A stretch of 9,095 nt of DNA from Longimicrobiales bacterium (GTDB lineage: Bacteria; Gemmatimonadota; Gemmatimonadetes; Longimicrobiales; Gaopeijiaceae), in NCBI GenBank assembly GCA_022428035.1, contig JAKMDG010000162.1:1-9095 (forward strand). Direction: 5' to 3'. The first letter of the stretch is position 1. Each line of letters opens with the position of its first letter. The notes under the pieces were generated by a model. That model was not told the DNA's origin. It saw nothing but the letters and a program-made list of their open reading frames with translations, and did no database searches. Below are positions 7,415 through 9,095 of the stretch, piece after piece. The position numbers were made by a program, and so were the translations under genes.

Positions 7415-7420
7415 AAGAGG
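7415..7420 (+). promoter_or_regulatory. Ribosome binding site of the PtmE-like gene
   Basis: AAGAGG lies 5 nt before the GTG at 7426 and fixes this start. The 54-nt gap after the NeuD-like gene shows no clear promoter and only a weak 5-bp inverted repeat without a T-run, so read-through from upstream is likely. Confidence 0.6.
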
Positions 7421-7425
7421 CTGAC

Positions 7426-8490
7426 GTGACTTCAGACTATGCGCCGCAGGGGCTTCGCGAACTTTTTGTGAAGGAAGAGGCCACCCTGTGGGACGCGATG
7501 TTGGCGATCGATCGAGGCGCAGTCGAGATCGCCTTCGTTGTCGACCAAAACGAATCCGTGGTCGGGACAATGACCGACGGCGACGTCCGCAGGGCCCTGT
7601 TGAGTGGGACAGGGTTCGACGGACCTGTGCGGGAGTCAATGTCCCGGTCCTTTCAATCGGTCAAGCGAGATGGCAACCACCGGGCGTTGGCTATGGAGGC
7701 CATGGTTGCCTTCGGGGTCAAGCAGATTCCGGTGCTCGACGACGATGGCAGATTGGTGGGGCTCCACGTCATCAATGAGTTCGTGGATCCCGAACCGCTC
7801 CCCAACTGGGCGGTCGTCCTGGCGGGAGGGAAGGGCACCAGGCTTCGTCCCATCACGGAACACCTCCCCAAGCCGATGGTCACGGTCGCCGGACGACCGA
7901 TTCTCGAACGACTGATTCTCGGTCTGGTCGGGGAGGGTTTCAGGAAGGTCTTTTTGTCGGTGAACTACAAGCGTGAGATTGTGAGGGATCACTTTGGCGA
8001 CGGGAGTGCTCACGGCTGTGATATCGATTATCTCGAGGAGTCGATACCGCTCGCCACGGGCGGGCCTCTCAGCCTCCTCCCGGAGAAGCCTGCCGAGTCA
8101 GTACTTCTCCTGAACGGAGACCTAGTCGGGGATCTTCCCTTCAGGGCGTTGCTCGAGTTCCACGAGCAGTCGGACAGCGGGTTGACGGTCGGGGTCGGGA
8201 TGCACCGTCACGTCGTGCCATTCGGAGTCGTCCGTAGGGAAGGGAACCGGGTGGTGGAGATCGAGGAGAAGCCGACCTCACACTGGTGGATCAACCAGGG
8301 CGTCTACGCGATCTCCCCCGAAGTCGTCTCCATGGTGCCTCGAGATGTTGAGTATCCGGTCACGGACCTTATTCAGGCGTGCATCGACGCATCGCTTCCG
8401 GTGGGTGCGTTCGAGATGGACGGAGACTGGTACGATGTTGGGCGACCCGAAGATCTTCTTGCGGCGCGTGGAGGCCAAAGTGGTTCCTGA
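7426..8490 (+). CDS. ptmE: PtmE-like CBS-pair plus sugar-1-phosphate nucleotidyltransferase
   Basis: This 354-residue protein has two parts. Residues about 8-122 form a CBS pair, with TMTDGDVRRALL (48-59) in the first repeat and IPVLDDDGRLVGLH (101-114) in the second; such pairs often bind adenine or guanine nucleotides and regulate the attached enzyme. Residues about 127-348 are an NTP-transferase domain: LAGGKGTRLRPIT (132-144), LPKPM (147-151), NGD (230-232) holding a metal-binding aspartate, EKP (281-283), GVYAI (292-296) and WYDVGRPEDL (335-344). This order and size match PtmE, the glucosamine-1-phosphate guanylyltransferase that starts the GDP-linked legionaminic acid route in Campylobacter. 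The nucleotide (GTP or UTP/CTP) and sugar cannot be told by eye. It lies between the NeuD-like gene and the dehydratase, which starts inside its last 11 nt. Confidence 0.88.
   Translation: MTSDYAPQGLRELFVKEEATLWDAMLAIDRGAVEIAFVVDQNESVVGTMTDGDVRRALLSGTGFDGPVRESMSRSFQSVKRDGNHRALAMEAMVAFGVKQIPVLDDDGRLVGLHVINEFVDPEPLPNWAVVLAGGKGTRLRPITEHLPKPMVTVAGRPILERLILGLVGEGFRKVFLSVNYKREIVRDHFGDGSAHGCDIDYLEESIPLATGGPLSLLPEKPAESVLLLNGDLVGDLPFRALLEFHEQSDSGLTVGVGMHRHVVPFGVVRREGNRVVEIEEKPTSHWWINQGVYAISPEVVSMVPRDVEYPVTDLIQACIDASLPVGAFEMDGDWYDVGRPEDLLAARGGQSGS
8470..8474 (+). promoter_or_regulatory. Ribosome binding site of the dehydratase gene
   Basis: GGAGG lies 5 nt before the GTG at 8480, inside the end of the PtmE-like gene. 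It decides this start against an in-frame GTG at 8468 and an in-frame ATG at 8435, both of which lie upstream of or within the site. Confidence 0.72.
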
Positions 8491-9095
8491 GCGATCTCAC
8501 GTATCTCCGACAGAGGCCGCTGCGCAAATCTTCCCGTCGGGCGGCCCAATCATGAAGGAGTTCGAGGGCTTCGTCCCTGACCTGGGGCGAATGACCAGCG
8601 GAAGCCGAGTTCTCGTGATCGGCGGGGCCGGAACGATCGGGTCCGCTTCGCTGCGGGCGTTGCTCCGCGGCCGCGCGAAGGCCATCAGTGTGGTGGATAC
8701 GAATGAGAACGGATTGGCTGAACTCACGCGTGACATCCGCAACCGTGAATGGGCGGCCCCGCTTCCGGACCTGGAGTTCGTGCCGCTCGACTACGGTGGT
8801 CGGATCATGGAGCGCTATCTTGATGAGCGCGACTTCGACTTCGTACTTAACTTCGCGGCACTGAAGCACGTGCGGTCCGAGAAGAACGCCTGGTCCTCCT
8901 TGCGGCTTCTCCACGTGAACGTGCTGTCTCTCATGGCCCTTATCCGCGCCCTCGACCGGGGAGACTCCGGTCCCGGTCGACTCTTCTCGGTGTCGACGGA
9001 CAAGGCCGCCGATCCGGCGAATCTGATGGGTGCGAGCAAGCGAATCATGGAGGCCGTGCTGCTGGAGCGTAAGCTCGGTGTGCCTGATGCCGCCC
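8480..9095 (+). CDS. CapD/WbpM-type nucleotide-sugar 4,6-dehydratase, soluble form (3' partial)
   Basis: The frame stays open from the GTG at 8480 to the window end, giving 205 residues. After about 42 residues of N-terminal extension comes a Rossmann fold: strand RVLVIGG with the NAD(P) loop GGAGTIG (48-54), an acidic residue ending strand two (D73), NFAALKHVRSEK (124-135), FSVSTDKAADP (169-179) and MGASK (183-187). The Ser-Met-Lys set replaces the usual Ser-Tyr-Lys of short-chain dehydrogenases, as in WbpM and CapD relatives. These enzymes turn UDP-GlcNAc (or a GDP analogue) into a 4-keto-6-deoxy sugar. The four membrane helices found before this domain in long WbpM/CapD proteins are absent, so this is a short cytoplasmic type. 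Perhaps 100-180 residues are missing at the C-terminus. Placement after the PtmE-like gene suggests it acts in the nonulosonic acid route, as LegB does, but substrate and product are inferred. Confidence 0.92.
   Translation, partial: MVPERSHVSPTEAAAQIFPSGGPIMKEFEGFVPDLGRMTSGSRVLVIGGAGTIGSASLRALLRGRAKAISVVDTNENGLAELTRDIRNREWAAPLPDLEFVPLDYGGRIMERYLDERDFDFVLNFAALKHVRSEKNAWSSLRLLHVNVLSLMALIRALDRGDSGPGRLFSVSTDKAADPANLMGASKRIMEAVLLERKLGVPDAA

Noticed and set aside
7372..7425. Possible terminator between the NeuD-like and PtmE-like genes
   Set aside because: Only a 5-bp stem (GATCG/CGATC) with an 8-nt loop and no T-run is present.
8369..8914. 181-codon minus-strand open frame at the PtmE-like/dehydratase junction
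   Set aside because: The plus-strand dehydratase frame here has clear Rossmann and active-site motifs; the antisense product has none.

Overview
The window is part of a cell-surface polysaccharide cluster from a GC-rich bacterium. Genes are tightly packed, several start with GTG or TTG, and stops overlap the next start. The sequence does not identify the species. Gene style and content would fit a GC-rich environmental Gram-negative lineage (for example Gemmatimonadota or a deltaproteobacterial group), but this is a guess. The core theme is a nonulosonic acid (sialic or legionaminic acid-like sugar): making it, activating it, transferring it, and exporting and polymerising the glycan.

Left part (1-2928): the C-terminal end of a Wzx-type flippase; a glycosyltransferase with the motifs of bacterial sialyl/polysialyltransferases, overlapping the flippase stop by 4 nt; then, on the opposite strand, a Wzy/O-antigen-ligase-like polymerase whose 3' end overlaps the transferase by 27 nt.

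Right part (2988-9095, all + strand): a WecG/TagA/CpsF glycosyltransferase; a NeuC/LegG-type hydrolysing 2-epimerase; one protein joining a NeuA-type CMP-nonulosonate synthetase to a NeuB-type nonulosonate synthase; a NeuD/PglD-type acyltransferase; a PtmE-like protein with a CBS pair followed by a sugar-1-phosphate nucleotidyltransferase; and the first two thirds or so of a soluble CapD/WbpM-type nucleotide-sugar 4,6-dehydratase, cut by the window end.

Together, the PtmE-like and dehydratase genes would supply a nucleotide-linked 6-deoxy-4-keto amino sugar. An aminotransferase not seen here and the NeuD-like enzyme would complete a 2,4-diamino sugar. The NeuC-like enzyme would release the mannose-configured sugar, and the fused NeuA-NeuB would condense it with phosphoenolpyruvate and charge it with CMP. 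This suggests legionaminic acid or a relative rather than plain Neu5Ac, but that is an inference. The polysialyltransferase-like enzyme is the obvious candidate to use the CMP sugar. The most notable item is the NeuA-NeuB fusion. No RNA gene, mobile element, CRISPR array or convincing terminator was seen, and no stretch above 300 bases lacks a gene.
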